Assembly: GCF_002939185.1 (NCBI RefSeq)
Contig: NZ_POVL01000017.1
Location: forward strand, 18,593-82,592
Source of the DNA: Enterobacter sichuanensis
Lineage (GTDB): Bacteria > Pseudomonadota > Gammaproteobacteria > Enterobacterales > Enterobacteriaceae
DNA length: 64,000 bases
Direction of reading: 5' to 3'
This document shows positions 34,388 through 43,481 of the stretch, in pieces. The notes below the pieces were generated by a model, which worked only from the letters and a program-made list of their open reading frames with translations, made no database searches and was not told the DNA's origin. Positions within the stretch are counted from its first letter, which is position 1. Every line of letters begins with the position of its first letter. A program made the position numbers and the translations under genes.

Positions 34388-36826
34388 CTAAACCTTTTCG
34401 AACTGCACCAGATTGGTGTGCTGCGGGTTGCCTTTTGCCAGCGGTGACGGGCGGTGCGTGGTCAGGGTATTGATGCATGATCCGTGGTCAATACGATCGC
34501 CATTCATACTGGCGTCGTGCCAGGCGCCCTGGCCCATGGCGCTCACGCCGGGCATGATGCGCGGTGTGACTTTCGCTTCAATTCGCACCTCACCGCGTTC
34601 GTTAAAGACGCGCACCGTATCGCCGTTCTTAATGCCGCGTTTTTCGGCATCGACCGGGTTAATCCATACCTCCTGCCGACAGGCCGCTTTCAGCACGTCG
34701 ACGTTGCCATAGCTTGAGTGGGTACGGGCTTTGAAGTGGAAGCCAAACAGCTGCAGCGGGAACTGCTCGCGTTCGGGCGCGTCCCAGCCGTCAAAGGTCG
34801 AGGCGTAGACGGGCAGTGGGCTGATGGTTTCATCTTTTTCCAGCTCCCAGGTGGCGGCAATCTCCGCGAGTTTGCTGGAGTATATTTCAAGCTTGCCCGA
34901 CGGCGTTTTCAGCGGATTGGCTTCCGGGTTCTCGCGGAATTTTTTATAGGCTACAAAGTGCCCGTTCGGATCTTTGCGCTTATAAATGCCCATTTTTTTC
35001 AGCTCGTCATAGGAGGGCAGTGTGGGGTCTTTTTCGAGCATTTTGGCATACAGATACTGCAGCCACTGCGCCTGCGTCCGTCCTTCGGTGAATTTCTGAT
35101 GAATATCCGGTCCAAGGCGTTTCGCCACTTCACTCATGATCCAGTAGATGGGCTTGCGCTCAAACTTCGGCGCGGTCACGGGCTGGAGGAAAATCAGGTA
35201 GCCCATGTTCCCGGCATAATCGTTCGGAATGATGTCTTCCTGCTCAACGGTCATGAGATCTGGCAGCAGGATATCGGCATATTTCGCCGATGAGGTCATA
35301 AAGTTGTCGATGACGACAATCATTTCGCACTTGCTTTCATCCTGCAGGATATCGTGGGTTTTATTGATATCGGAGTGCTGGTTGATGAGGGTATTGCCCG
35401 CGTAGTTCCAGATGAACTTAATCGGCACGTCCAGCTTATCTTTCCCGCGCACGCCGTCGCGCAGGGCGGTCATTTCCGGTCCACGAGCGATGGCATCCGT
35501 CCAGCTGAAGCAGGAAATTTGCGTTTTGACCGGGTTGTCCGGCAGCGGCATACGTTCGATAGTGATGGTGTATGTCGACTCACGCGCGCCGCTGTTACCG
35601 CCGTTGATCCCCACGTTTCCGGTGAGGATAGGCAGCATCGCGATCGCGCGGGCGGTCAGTTCACCGTTTGCCTGGCGCTGGGGTCCCCAACCCTGGCAGA
35701 TGTAAGCCGGTTTGGCGGAGCCGATTTCACGGGCAAGCTTAACAATGCGATCGGCGGGTATGCCCGTAATGCGGGAAGCCCACTCAGGGGTTTTCGCGGT
35801 CTTGTCATCGCCCTGACCGAGAATATACGCTTTGTAGTGGCCGTTAGCGGGTGCGCCTTCCGGCAGCGTTTTTTCATCATAGCCCACGCAGTATTTATCC
35901 AGGAACGGCTGGTCGACCAGGTTTTCGGCGATCAATACCCACGCAATACCGGCTACCAGCGCGGCATCGGTACCCGGACGGATGGGGATCCATTCATCTT
36001 CGCGGCCAGCGGCGGTGTCGGTGTAGCGCGGGTCGATGACGATCATGCGCGCACTGGATCGCTCGCGAGCCTGCTCCAGATAGTACGTAATCCCGCCACC
36101 GCTCATGCGCGTTTCCGCCGGGTTATTGCCAAACATCACCACCAGTTTGGTGTTTTCGATGTCAGACGTGCTGTTGCCGTCGTTGCTGCCGTAGGTGTAG
36201 GGCATCGCACAGGCGATTTGTGCCGTGCTGTAGGTGCCGTAGTGGCTCAGGAAACCGCCGTAGCAGTTCATCAGGCGCGCCACCAGTGAAGCATAAGGGG
36301 AGGAGCGGGTGATGTTGCCGCCGACAATGCCGGAGGAGTAGTTGATGTAAACCGCTTCGTTGCCGTATTTGGCCACGACGTCTTTCAGGCTGGCAGTGAG
36401 GGTATTGAGGGCTTCGTCCCACGTGATGCGCTCGAATTTGCCTTCACCGCGCTTACCCACCCGTTTCATCGGGTAGTTCAGACGGTCAGGATGATTAATA
36501 CGGCGGCGAATAGAACGTCCGCGCAGGCAGGCACGCACCTGATGGTTACCGTAAATATCGTCACCGGTATTATCCGTTTCAACCCAGTACACTTCGTCGT
36601 CACGGACGTGCAGACGCAATGCACAGCGGCTGCCGCAGTTAACCGAGCAGGCGCCCCAGACCACTTTATCTTCGGCAGCGTTCATGGCGTTTTGCATGGC
36701 CGCGGCGGCACGTTTCACGCCAAAGGGCAACGACAAACCGCCGGCGGCAAGCGCCAGAGAACCAATGGCTGTAGATTTTACGAGTGTTCGACGGCTAATA
36801 CCGCCGTGATGTTCACTATCGGACAT
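34388..36826 (-). CDS. ynfE: DMSO/selenate reductase-type catalytic subunit YnfE
   Basis: Molybdenum bis-MGD oxidoreductase of 812 residues, closely matching E. coli YnfE (808). The N-terminus carries a twin-arginine signal (SRRTLVKS; mature from about residue 44). A [4Fe-4S] motif (CSVNCGSRC plus a later ACLRG Cys) and the DMSO-reductase Ser-ligand region YGTYSTAQ follow. It acts in the periplasm on selenate or S/N-oxides and is expected anaerobically. No gene for the iron-sulfur (YnfG) or membrane anchor (YnfH) subunit is nearby, so electrons must come through another dimer such as DmsBC. A long inverted repeat lies over its ribosome-binding site. Confidence 0.93.
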   Translation of the reverse strand: MSDSEHHGGISRRTLVKSTAIGSLALAAGGLSLPFGVKRAAAAMQNAMNAAEDKVVWGACSVNCGSRCALRLHVRDDEVYWVETDNTGDDIYGNHQVRACLRGRSIRRRINHPDRLNYPMKRVGKRGEGKFERITWDEALNTLTASLKDVVAKYGNEAVYINYSSGIVGGNITRSSPYASLVARLMNCYGGFLSHYGTYSTAQIACAMPYTYGSNDGNSTSDIENTKLVVMFGNNPAETRMSGGGITYYLEQARERSSARMIVIDPRYTDTAAGREDEWIPIRPGTDAALVAGIAWVLIAENLVDQPFLDKYCVGYDEKTLPEGAPANGHYKAYILGQGDDKTAKTPEWASRITGIPADRIVKLAREIGSAKPAYICQGWGPQRQANGELTARAIAMLPILTGNVGINGGNSGARESTYTITIERMPLPDNPVKTQISCFSWTDAIARGPEMTALRDGVRGKDKLDVPIKFIWNYAGNTLINQHSDINKTHDILQDESKCEMIVVIDNFMTSSAKYADILLPDLMTVEQEDIIPNDYAGNMGYLIFLQPVTAPKFERKPIYWIMSEVAKRLGPDIHQKFTEGRTQAQWLQYLYAKMLEKDPTLPSYDELKKMGIYKRKDPNGHFVAYKKFRENPEANPLKTPSGKLEIYSSKLAEIAATWELEKDETISPLPVYASTFDGWDAPEREQFPLQLFGFHFKARTHSSYGNVDVLKAACRQEVWINPVDAEKRGIKNGDTVRVFNERGEVRIEAKVTPRIMPGVSAMGQGAWHDASMNGDRIDHGSCINTLTTHRPSPLAKGNPQHTNLVQFEKV

Positions 36827-36828
36827 GG

Positions 36829-36895
36829 CTCACCCCATCATTATAATTGCGTATTATTTTTCCCGTTATTACAACCGGGCTAATGATGGGGTGAG
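36829..36895 (-). promoter_or_regulatory. 15-bp perfect inverted repeat in the ynfE leader, covering the ribosome-binding site
   Basis: CTCACCCCATCATTA (36829-36843) and its exact complement (36881-36895) are separated by 37 bases that themselves hold a smaller CCCG/CGGG stem. In the ynfE transcript the second arm ends GGGGTGAG two bases before the ATG, so the likely ribosome-binding site would be paired. TATAAT also occurs within the leader, so a shorter transcript beginning in the downstream arm could escape the hairpin. A regulator-binding dyad is the other possibility. Confidence 0.75.
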
Positions 36896-36957
36896 TGTTA
36901 CTGATTTGGGGGGATTAGATCTTAATCCTCATCAAATCAACGGGAATTGCAGGAAAA

Positions 36958-37251
36958 TTACTGCGGTTCAGTCGGCGTGGAGTCCTGGCCGCCTGCCGCC
37001 GATCCGCTGCCTGTGCGGGTATAAAGGATTTTAAAGGTATCGTTAGCGCAATGACCCACCACCTGTGCATCCGGCTGGTCGGCCTGATCGTTCGGTACAA
37101 TGTTCAGCGTAAAACCGGACTCCGGCACGCCGTTGTTGATGATTTTTTGCTGAATGTCGCTTTTCACACGCTCGCAGGAATCCGGTGCCGCCAGCGCGGC
37201 CGTTGAGGCACTCATTAACAGCAGGGCGGTAATCCAGGGTAACCGTTTCAT
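36958..37251 (-). CDS. ynfD: DUF1161-type periplasmic protein YnfD
   Basis: Small exported protein of 97 residues with a signal peptide ending AALA (about 22) and the E. coli YnfD sequence APDSCERVKSDIQQKIINNG, then VGHCANDTFKILYTR. The two Cys residues probably form a disulfide. The function is unknown, although in E. coli it is a DUF1161 protein linked to stress regulons. The Gly/Ser/Pro-rich tail is variable. It lies upstream of ynfE on the same strand with 131 bases between, and is divergent from ynfC. Confidence 0.92.
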   Translation of the reverse strand: MKRLPWITALLLMSASTAALAAPDSCERVKSDIQQKIINNGVPESGFTLNIVPNDQADQPDAQVVGHCANDTFKILYTRTGSGSAAGGQDSTPTEPQ

Positions 37252-37349
37252 CTGTAGCTCCTTTTCTCTGTGTAGAGATTAATTTTAGCAGGCTTCGTGT
37301 AAACAACTGTATTTGCTAATATGATTGGGAATAATCTCCCTGTACGGAA

Positions 37350-38066
37350 ATGAATGTGAAGAAATACGCAGCGATAACGCTACTGGCAGCAGCACTGGTG
37401 GGATGCGATAACAACTCCGCGCCGCTGTCGTTTACGCCCGAGATGGCGAGTTTTTCCAACGAGTTTGATTTTGATCCCCTGCGCGGCCCGGTTAAAGACT
37501 TTACCCAGACTCTGTTCAACGAAAAGGGCGAAGTGTCCAAACGGGTCACCGGCACCGTATCGGCAGAAGGGTGTTTTGATACGCTGGAGCTGCACGACCT
37601 GGAGGCCAATACCGGCGTGGCGCTGGTACTGGATGCCAATTACTACCTTGATGCGGAAACCCAGCAGCGAAAAGTGAAGCTGCAGGGAAAATGCCAGCTG
37701 GCCGAACTGCCGTCAGCAGGAGTGACGTGGGATACCGACGACAACGGGTTTGTGGTGGCGGCCCACGGCAAAGAGATGGAAGTGAAGTATCGCTACGACG
37801 CTGATGGCTACCCGCTGGGCAAAACCACCATTTCCGGGGATCAGCATCTGTCCGTCCAGTCGACGCCGTCTAAGGATCTGCGCAAAAGAATGGACTACTC
37901 GGCAGTCAGCATGCTGAACGACAAACCGCTGGGTAACGTGAAGCAGAGCTGTGACTACGACCGACACAACAACCCGGTAAGCTGCGACCTGATCATCACG
38001 GACGATAGCGTCAAGCCCGCCGTTGAGCGCAAATACACCATCAAAAATACGATTGAATACTACTGA
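37350..38066 (+). CDS. ynfC: Lipoprotein YnfC (UPF0257)
   Basis: Lipoprotein of 238 residues like E. coli YnfC. The signal peptide ends in lipobox LVGC at residue 19, and the next residue is Asp, the +2 inner-membrane retention signal. The remainder is beta-rich with a repeated polar pattern of the UPF0257 family. Function unknown. It is divergent from ynfD and converges with speG over a bidirectional hairpin. Confidence 0.92.
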   Translation: MNVKKYAAITLLAAALVGCDNNSAPLSFTPEMASFSNEFDFDPLRGPVKDFTQTLFNEKGEVSKRVTGTVSAEGCFDTLELHDLEANTGVALVLDANYYLDAETQQRKVKLQGKCQLAELPSAGVTWDTDDNGFVVAAHGKEMEVKYRYDADGYPLGKTTISGDQHLSVQSTPSKDLRKRMDYSAVSMLNDKPLGNVKQSCDYDRHNNPVSCDLIITDDSVKPAVERKYTIKNTIEYY

Positions 38067-38073
38067 GAATAAA

Positions 38074-38095
38074 ACCGCGCAGGTTACTGCGCGGT
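38074..38095. terminator. Bidirectional terminator of ynfC and speG
   Basis: ACCGCGCAG, loop GTTA, CTGCGCGGT, with an A-run before it. It overlaps the last codons of speG. Confidence 0.7.
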
Positions 38096-38644
38096 CGGTT
38101 TCAGCAGGCTGGCGCCTGACGGTTTGTGCCCGGCCAGATGCTGATGCTGGAAAATGCACATGCGGATGGTGTTACGGTATTCACCGTTGATAAAGAACTC
38201 GTGAATCAGCTCGCCTTCCACCATAAAGCCCAGCTTGCGGTAGATATGGATCGCTTTCTCGTTCTCTTTGTCCACAATCAGGTAAAGCTTGTAGAGATTC
38301 AGAACGTTGAATCCGTAATCCATTGCCAGCTTCGCCGCCTGTGAGGCAAGGCCTTTACCCTGATGCTCAGGGGAAATAATGATCTGGAACTCCGCCCGGC
38401 GGTGAACGTGGTTGATCTCAACCAGCTCCACAAGACCGGCTTTTTCGCCTTCGCACTCCACCACAAAACGACGCTCACTCTGATCGTGAATGTGCTTGTC
38501 GTAAAGATCGGACAGCTCGACAAACGCCTCGTAGGGCTCTTCAAACCAGTAGCGCATCACGCTGGCATTGTTGTCGAGCTGGTGGACAAAGCGCAGGTCT
38601 TCACGCTCCAGCGGACGAAGTTTTACGTCACAGGGCGCCGACAT
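38084..38644 (-). CDS. speG: Spermidine N1-acetyltransferase
   Basis: GNAT acetyltransferase of 186 residues, identical in length to E. coli SpeG and highly similar. The acetyl-CoA loop is seen around [21 protein letters not shown], and the C-terminal LMLVDK-type region as [22 protein letters not shown]. SpeG acetylates spermidine and spermine to prevent polyamine toxicity at low temperature or under stress. Its ATG overlaps the ynfB stop as TAATG, so ynfB and speG are translationally coupled. Confidence 0.96.
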   Translation of the reverse strand: MSAPCDVKLRPLEREDLRFVHQLDNNASVMRYWFEEPYEAFVELSDLYDKHIHDQSERRFVVECEGEKAGLVELVEINHVHRRAEFQIIISPEHQGKGLASQAAKLAMDYGFNVLNLYKLYLIVDKENEKAIHIYRKLGFMVEGELIHEFFINGEYRNTIRMCIFQHQHLAGHKPSGASLLKPTAQ

Positions 38645-38982
38645 TATGGGGCTACCGTACGGCCAGTGCGGCGATCCAGGCAGCGCAGGGTATTAGGCTC
38701 CCAGTAGGCGTTGACGTTTGCACTTTGCTGACACTTATCGCGCGCGTCAAAGGCGACATCTTCTTTGTCCCACTCTTTTTCGGCACGTTTGTTGACCTTC
38801 TGGCGAAGGCTGCGGGTGTCATTCCATTGTTCTTTGTCCATGGCGGCGTTCTGGCGGCTTTGCGCGCTGTCACCAGACTCAATGATGAGTTTGCTGGTTT
38901 CCGCTGTCGCAGAGGCGGCAAAGGCGAACGATGACAGCGCCAGCAGGGCTGTCAGACAAAGGCGTTTGCTTAATGTGGTCAT
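38644..38982 (-). CDS. ynfB: UPF0482 periplasmic protein YnfB
   Basis: Exported protein of 112 residues matching E. coli YnfB. After the signal peptide (ending ATAET, about 27) come [20 protein letters not shown], the helical [19 protein letters not shown] and the Cys pair flanking [11 protein letters not shown]. The ATG at 38982 has AAAGGAAA upstream, as in E. coli; the longer frame from 39057 runs into the control region. Function unknown. First gene of a ynfB-speG unit. Confidence 0.92.
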   Translation of the reverse strand: MTTLSKRLCLTALLALSSFAFAASATAETSKLIIESGDSAQSRQNAAMDKEQWNDTRSLRQKVNKRAEKEWDKEDVAFDARDKCQQSANVNAYWEPNTLRCLDRRTGRTVAP

Positions 38983-39134
38983 AGCGTTTCCTTTTAAATG
39001 GGTGCAGATAATCAAGTTACCCCGTACAGATTCTACACTAAAGCGAAATGACGGCATACCCGCGGGGCAAGTATGGAAAAGTAAAGGGCATCATCAGGTA
39101 TCATGTCTAAATGGATCCTCACCTGAAGTGAAAC

Positions 39135-39461
39135 ATGCTCAAAACAACACTGCTTTTTTTTGCCACCGCGCTGTGCGAAATCATCGGCTGCTTCCTGCCC
39201 TGGCTCTGGCTGAAGAAGGGGGGAAGCGCACTGTTGCTGATCCCGGCCGGGGTCGCGCTGGCCCTGTTTGTCTGGTTATTAACGTTGCATCCGGCGGCCA
39301 GCGGTCGCGTCTATGCGGCTTACGGCGGTGTTTATGTCTGCACCGCGCTGCTGTGGTTACGGGTGGTAGATGGCGTCAAACTCAGCGCATACGACTGGGC
39401 CGGGGCGCTGGTAGCCCTTTGCGGCATGCTGATTATTGTCGCAGGATGGGGGCGCGCCTGA
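39135..39461 (+). CDS. ynfA: UPF0060 membrane protein YnfA
   Basis: Small membrane protein of 108 residues with four predicted helices, near-identical in pattern to E. coli YnfA ([20 protein letters not shown] at the start, [12 protein letters not shown] in the middle). It belongs to UPF0060 in the small-multidrug-resistance-like group and may move small cations, but its substrate is not settled. It is divergent from ynfB; rspA starts 112 bases later in the same direction. Confidence 0.94.
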   Translation: MLKTTLLFFATALCEIIGCFLPWLWLKKGGSALLLIPAGVALALFVWLLTLHPAASGRVYAAYGGVYVCTALLWLRVVDGVKLSAYDWAGALVALCGMLIIVAGWGRA

Positions 39462-39501
39462 GCGCCCCAGTTTTGTGATCCTTCGCGGATATTTTGATCA
39501 T

Positions 39502-39513
39502 CATACTTGTATG
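39502..39513 (+). promoter_or_regulatory. Possible RspR operator upstream of rspAB
   Basis: CATACTTGTATG is a perfect 12-bp palindrome 60 bases before the rspA ATG. GTATGGTAG at its right side recurs as GTATGGTTG near 43361, upstream of ydfI. RspR (YdfH), a GntR/FCD repressor of rspAB, is encoded nearby. Confidence 0.4.
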
Positions 39514-39572
39514 GTAGTAGCTCAGTTGCGTAAATTTCCCACATCACAACACGCGATGTAAGGAAAGGAATT

Positions 39573-40787
39573 ATGAAGATTGTCGGGGCTGAAGTATTTG
39601 TGACCTGTCCGGGACGTAACTTTGTCACCCTTAAAATCACCACTGATGAGGGGATAGTCGGTCTGGGCGATGCCACGCTGAACGGACGCGAGCTTTCCGT
39701 GGCCTCTTATCTGAAAGATCACCTGTGCCCTCAGCTGATTGGCCGCGATGCGCACCGCATTGAAGATATCTGGCAGTTTTTCTATAAAGGCGCCTACTGG
39801 CGTCGCGGCCCGGTCACCATGTCGGCCATCTCCGCGGTGGATATGGCGCTGTGGGACATCAAAGCCAAAGCCGCCAACATGCCCCTGTACCAGCTGCTGG
39901 GCGGCGCGTCCCGGGAAGGGGTCATGGTCTACTGCCACACCACCGGGCACACCATTGACGACGTGCTGGAAGATTACGCCCGGCATAAAGAGATGGGCTT
40001 CAGGGCGATCCGCGTGCAGTGCGGCGTGCCGGGCATGAAAACCACCTACGGCATGGCCAAAGGGAAAGGGCTGGCCTACGAGCCTGCGACCAAAGGCGAC
40101 TGGCCGGAAGAGCAGCTCTGGTCCACCGAGAAATACCTCGATTTCACGCCGAAGCTGTTCGATGCGGTGCGCAGCCAGTTCGGCTTTAATGAACATCTTC
40201 TTCACGACATGCACCACCGCCTGACGCCGATTGAAGCGGCCCGTTTTGGCAAGAGCATTGAAGAATTCCGCATGTTCTGGATGGAAGACCCTACGCCCGC
40301 GGAAAATCAGGCCTGCTTCCGCCTTATCCGCCAGCATACCGTTACGCCGATTGCGGTGGGCGAGGTGTTTAACAGCATCTGGGACTGCAAGCAGCTCATT
40401 GAAGAGCAGCTTATCGACTATATCCGTACCACCCTTACCCATGCGGGCGGGATCACCGGGATGCGTCGCATCGCGGACTTCGCCTCGCTCTACCAGGTCC
40501 GTACCGGTTCGCATGGTCCATCGGATCTGTCGCCTGTGTGTCATGCCGCCGCGCTGCATTTCGACCTGTGGGTGCCGAACTTTGGCGTACAGGAGTACAT
40601 GGGCTATTCCGAACAGATGCTGGAAGTCTTCCCGCACAGCTGGCGTTTCGATAACGGCTATATGCATCCGGGCGACAAGCCGGGGCTGGGTATCGAATTT
40701 GATGAAAAACTGGCCGCGAAATACCCCTACGATCCCGCCTATCTGCCGGTGGCCCGTCTCGAAGACGGTACGCTGTGGAACTGGTAA
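39573..40787 (+). CDS. rspA: Starvation-sensing protein RspA (mannonate dehydratase family)
   Basis: Enolase-superfamily protein of 404 residues, the E. coli length. It has the N-terminal capping domain, then a TIM barrel with metal ligands in the order Asp/Glu/Glu around [24 protein letters not shown] and VGEVFNS. RspA belongs to the mannonate dehydratase (ManD) clade but many members have weak activity; in E. coli it was linked to homoserine lactone or starvation signalling. The SD AAGGAAAGG precedes the ATG. rspB starts 15 bases after its stop. Confidence 0.94.
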   Translation: MKIVGAEVFVTCPGRNFVTLKITTDEGIVGLGDATLNGRELSVASYLKDHLCPQLIGRDAHRIEDIWQFFYKGAYWRRGPVTMSAISAVDMALWDIKAKAANMPLYQLLGGASREGVMVYCHTTGHTIDDVLEDYARHKEMGFRAIRVQCGVPGMKTTYGMAKGKGLAYEPATKGDWPEEQLWSTEKYLDFTPKLFDAVRSQFGFNEHLLHDMHHRLTPIEAARFGKSIEEFRMFWMEDPTPAENQACFRLIRQHTVTPIAVGEVFNSIWDCKQLIEEQLIDYIRTTLTHAGGITGMRRIADFASLYQVRTGSHGPSDLSPVCHAAALHFDLWVPNFGVQEYMGYSEQMLEVFPHSWRFDNGYMHPGDKPGLGIEFDEKLAAKYPYDPAYLPVARLEDGTLWNW

Positions 40788-40801
40788 TGGAGGAGCTAAC
40801 G

Positions 40802-41821
40802 ATGAAAAGCGTAGTGATTCAACAGCCGAACGAACTGGTGCTTGAAAAGCGTCCTCTCCCGGAGCCGGGCGCAGGTGAGGTCCGCGTTAACATCCGGCTG
40901 GCCGGCATCTGTGGTTCAGACAGCCACATCTACCGCGGGCACAACCCGTTTGCGAAGTATCCGCGCGTGATCGGCCATGAGTTTTTCGGCGTGATCGACG
41001 CCGTGGGCGAGGGTGTCGACAGCGCCCGCCTGGGCCAGCGCGTCTCCGTCGACCCGGTGATCAGCTGCGGGCACTGCTATCCGTGCTCCGTCGGGAAACC
41101 GAACGTCTGCACCTCGCTGGTGGTACTGGGCGTACACCGTGACGGCGGTTTTAGCGAATATGCGACAGTGCCCGCTAAAAATGCCTGGCCCATTCCGGAT
41201 GCGATCCCGGATAACCATGCCGTCATGGTTGAGCCCTTCACCATTGCTGCCAACGTGACGGGGCAGGCCAATCCCACTGAACAGGACGTTGCGCTGATCT
41301 ATGGCGCAGGCCCGATGGGGCTGGTCACCGTACAGGCGCTGAAGGGCGTCTATAAGGTGAAGCAGGTTATCGTGGTTGACCGTATAGATGAACGCCTTGC
41401 CATGGCGCAGCGCAGCGGCGCGGACTGGGTCCTCAATAACGGCGAGCAGTCGTTGCAGGTCGCGCTGGACGAAAAAGGCATCAGGCCGACGTTAATCATT
41501 GATGCTGCCTGTCATCCGTCGATTCTGCAGGAAGCGATAACCCTGGCCTCTCCGGCGGCGCGCATTGTGCTGATGGGCTTCTCCAGCGAGCCGAGCCAGA
41601 TTGTGCAGCAGGGCATTACCGGCAAAGAGCTGGCGATCTTCTCCTCGCGCCTGAATGCCAACAAATTCCCGGTCGTCATCGACTGGCTGGAAAAAGGGCT
41701 GATCGACCCGGAAAAACTGATCACCCATACCTTTGACTATCACCACGTTACAGACGCCATTGAACTGTTTGAAAAAGACCAGCGGCAGTGCTGCAAAGTC
41801 TTGCTCACGTTCGGGCAATAA
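40802..41821 (+). CDS. rspB: Zinc-type alcohol dehydrogenase RspB
   Basis: Medium-chain zinc dehydrogenase of 339 residues as in E. coli RspB. Catalytic zinc ligands are Cys in AGICGSDSH and His-Glu in GHEFFG; the structural zinc cluster is SCGHCYPCSVGKPNVC. A Rossmann motif GAGPMGLV follows. It probably oxidises a sugar acid related to the RspA reaction (L-gulonate-like substrates in relatives). The ATG at 40802 (MKSVVIQ) behind GGAGG gives the E. coli length. Operon partner of rspA. Confidence 0.93.
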   Translation: MKSVVIQQPNELVLEKRPLPEPGAGEVRVNIRLAGICGSDSHIYRGHNPFAKYPRVIGHEFFGVIDAVGEGVDSARLGQRVSVDPVISCGHCYPCSVGKPNVCTSLVVLGVHRDGGFSEYATVPAKNAWPIPDAIPDNHAVMVEPFTIAANVTGQANPTEQDVALIYGAGPMGLVTVQALKGVYKVKQVIVVDRIDERLAMAQRSGADWVLNNGEQSLQVALDEKGIRPTLIIDAACHPSILQEAITLASPAARIVLMGFSSEPSQIVQQGITGKELAIFSSRLNANKFPVVIDWLEKGLIDPEKLITHTFDYHHVTDAIELFEKDQRQCCKVLLTFGQ

Positions 41822-41836
41822 TCATTTACGCGGTTA

Positions 41837-41858
41837 AGCGCCTGCGCAGACAGGCGCT
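41837..41858. repeat. Hairpin between rspB and ydfJ
   Basis: AGCGCCTG, 6-base loop, CAGGCGCT, without a T-run. In E. coli K-12 this junction is where the Qin prophage separates rspB from ydfJ. Confidence 0.5.
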
Positions 41859-41894
41859 AAGTGGTACGCATCTTACCTTTCAGAGATAGCCATT

Positions 41895-43262
41895 ATGACG
41901 CAAGTACAACCTCAAAGAACCACCTCCGATCTGGTGAAAGCCGCCGTTTCCGGCTGGCTGGGCACCGCGCTCGAATTTATGGACTTCCAGCTTTACTCAC
42001 TGGGAGCCGCCCTGGTTTTCCATGAGATCTTCTTCCCGGAACAATCTGCCGCGATGGCGCTGATCCTGGCGATGGGCACCTACGGCGCAGGTTATATTGC
42101 GCGCATCGTCGGGGCCTTTATCTTCGGACGCATGGGCGACAGCATTGGCCGTAAGAAGGTGCTGTTTATCACCATTACCATGATGGGGATCTGCACCACG
42201 CTGATTGGCGTACTGCCGACCTATGCCCAGATAGGGATTTTCGCCCCCGTTCTGCTGGTGACGCTACGCATTATTCAGGGACTGGGTGCCGGGGCGGAGA
42301 TCTCCGGAGCGGGGACGATGCTTGCGGAGTACGCGCCGAAAGGTAAACGCGGCATTATCTCCTCGCTGGTGGCGATGGGCACCAACTGCGGGACGCTGAG
42401 CGCAACGGCTATCTGGGCCATTATGTTCTTCGCCCTTGACCGTGAACAGTTGCTCGCCTGGGGCTGGCGCGTGCCGTTCCTCGCAAGCGTTGTGGTGATG
42501 ATCTTCGCCATCTGGCTCCGTATGAACCTGAAAGAGAGCCCGGTGTTTGAGAAAGTCAACGACGCAGAAACCGCGATGCCGGACACCTCGCTGGGCTCTA
42601 TGGTGAAAAGCAAATCCTTCTGGCTGGCGACCGGCCTGCGCTTTGGACAGGCGGGGAATTCAGGCCTGATTCAGACGTTCCTCGCGGGTTATCTGGTTCA
42701 GACGCTGTTGTTCGATAAAGCCATCCCGACCGATGCGCTGATGATCAGCTCCATTCTTGGGTTTATCTCCATTCCGCTGTTGGGCTGGCTTTCCGATAAA
42801 GTGGGCCGCCGGCTGCCGTACATAATCCTCAATATCTCCGCCATTCTTCTCGCGTATCCGATGCTGTCGATCATCGTCGACAAAAGCTACGCGCCGGGGA
42901 CGATCATGCTCTCGATTATCGTTATCCACAATTTCGCCGTACTGGGGCTGTTTGCGCTGGAAAATATCACCATGGCGGAGATGTTTGGCTCGCGAAATCG
43001 CTTTACCCGCATGGCTATCTCAAAAGAGGCGGGTGGTCTGGTGGCAGTAGGTTTTGGTCCGGTGCTGGCGGGGATCTTCTGTAATATGACCGGCTCCTGG
43101 TGGCCGATTGTTGCCATGCTGGTGGCCTATTCCGCGATCGGGCTGGTCTCGGCGATCCTGATGCCAGAGGTGCGCGACCGTGATTTGAGCGCGCCGCAAG
43201 ACGCGGCGGAGACGGTGCCAGAAGAGACTGTTGGTTACGGAGCGCTCTCCTCGCGCCGTTAG
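41895..43262 (+). CDS. ydfJ: MHS-family MFS transporter YdfJ (intact)
   Basis: Full-length MFS transporter (455 residues, 12 helices) of the metabolite:H+ symporter family. The start LGTALEFMDFQLYSLG and the MHS motif GRMGDSIGRKK are visible. E. coli K-12 has only a Qin-truncated ydfJ; here the N-terminus is whole and only 73 bases from rspB. With rspA/rspB and ydfI it probably imports a hexonate or uronate used by those enzymes. The 219-bp gap to ydfI holds inverted repeats. Confidence 0.9.
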   Translation: MTQVQPQRTTSDLVKAAVSGWLGTALEFMDFQLYSLGAALVFHEIFFPEQSAAMALILAMGTYGAGYIARIVGAFIFGRMGDSIGRKKVLFITITMMGICTTLIGVLPTYAQIGIFAPVLLVTLRIIQGLGAGAEISGAGTMLAEYAPKGKRGIISSLVAMGTNCGTLSATAIWAIMFFALDREQLLAWGWRVPFLASVVVMIFAIWLRMNLKESPVFEKVNDAETAMPDTSLGSMVKSKSFWLATGLRFGQAGNSGLIQTFLAGYLVQTLLFDKAIPTDALMISSILGFISIPLLGWLSDKVGRRLPYIILNISAILLAYPMLSIIVDKSYAPGTIMLSIIVIHNFAVLGLFALENITMAEMFGSRNRFTRMAISKEAGGLVAVGFGPVLAGIFCNMTGSWWPIVAMLVAYSAIGLVSAILMPEVRDRDLSAPQDAAETVPEETVGYGALSSRR

Positions 43263-43369
43263 TGGTTTATATCTTCCGTGAGATATCACACAACTTTCTC
43301 TTTATGTCACACCACGTGCGCAAAAGTTAATATAAATCAAAACCTCAAACGGCAGTATCAGTATGGTTG

Positions 43370-43450
43370 ATGGCAGTTATGGTTTACCCCAACTGCCATT
43401 CTAGTTGGTGTAGTCAGCAGACGCTGCCGTTTAACAACATGCGGCAGCGT
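43370..43450 (+). promoter_or_regulatory. Inverted repeats upstream of ydfI
   Basis: Two perfect 9-bp dyads occur: ATGGCAGTT/AACTGCCAT (43370-43378 with 43391-43399) and ACGCTGCCG/CGGCAGCGT (43421-43429 with 43442-43450). GTATGGTTG at about 43361 echoes the rspA upstream motif. The second dyad lies 32 bases before the ATG and may affect transcript stability or translation. Confidence 0.5.
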
Positions 43451-43481
43451 TCCACAGCGTTCTAATTAACGAGTCTTAATC

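Noticed and set aside
35354..36289. 311-codon ORF antisense to ynfE
   Set aside because: Shadow of the intact ynfE reading frame; no ribosome-binding site or family match.
39522..40667. 381-codon ORF antisense to rspA
   Set aside because: Reverse-strand shadow of rspA.
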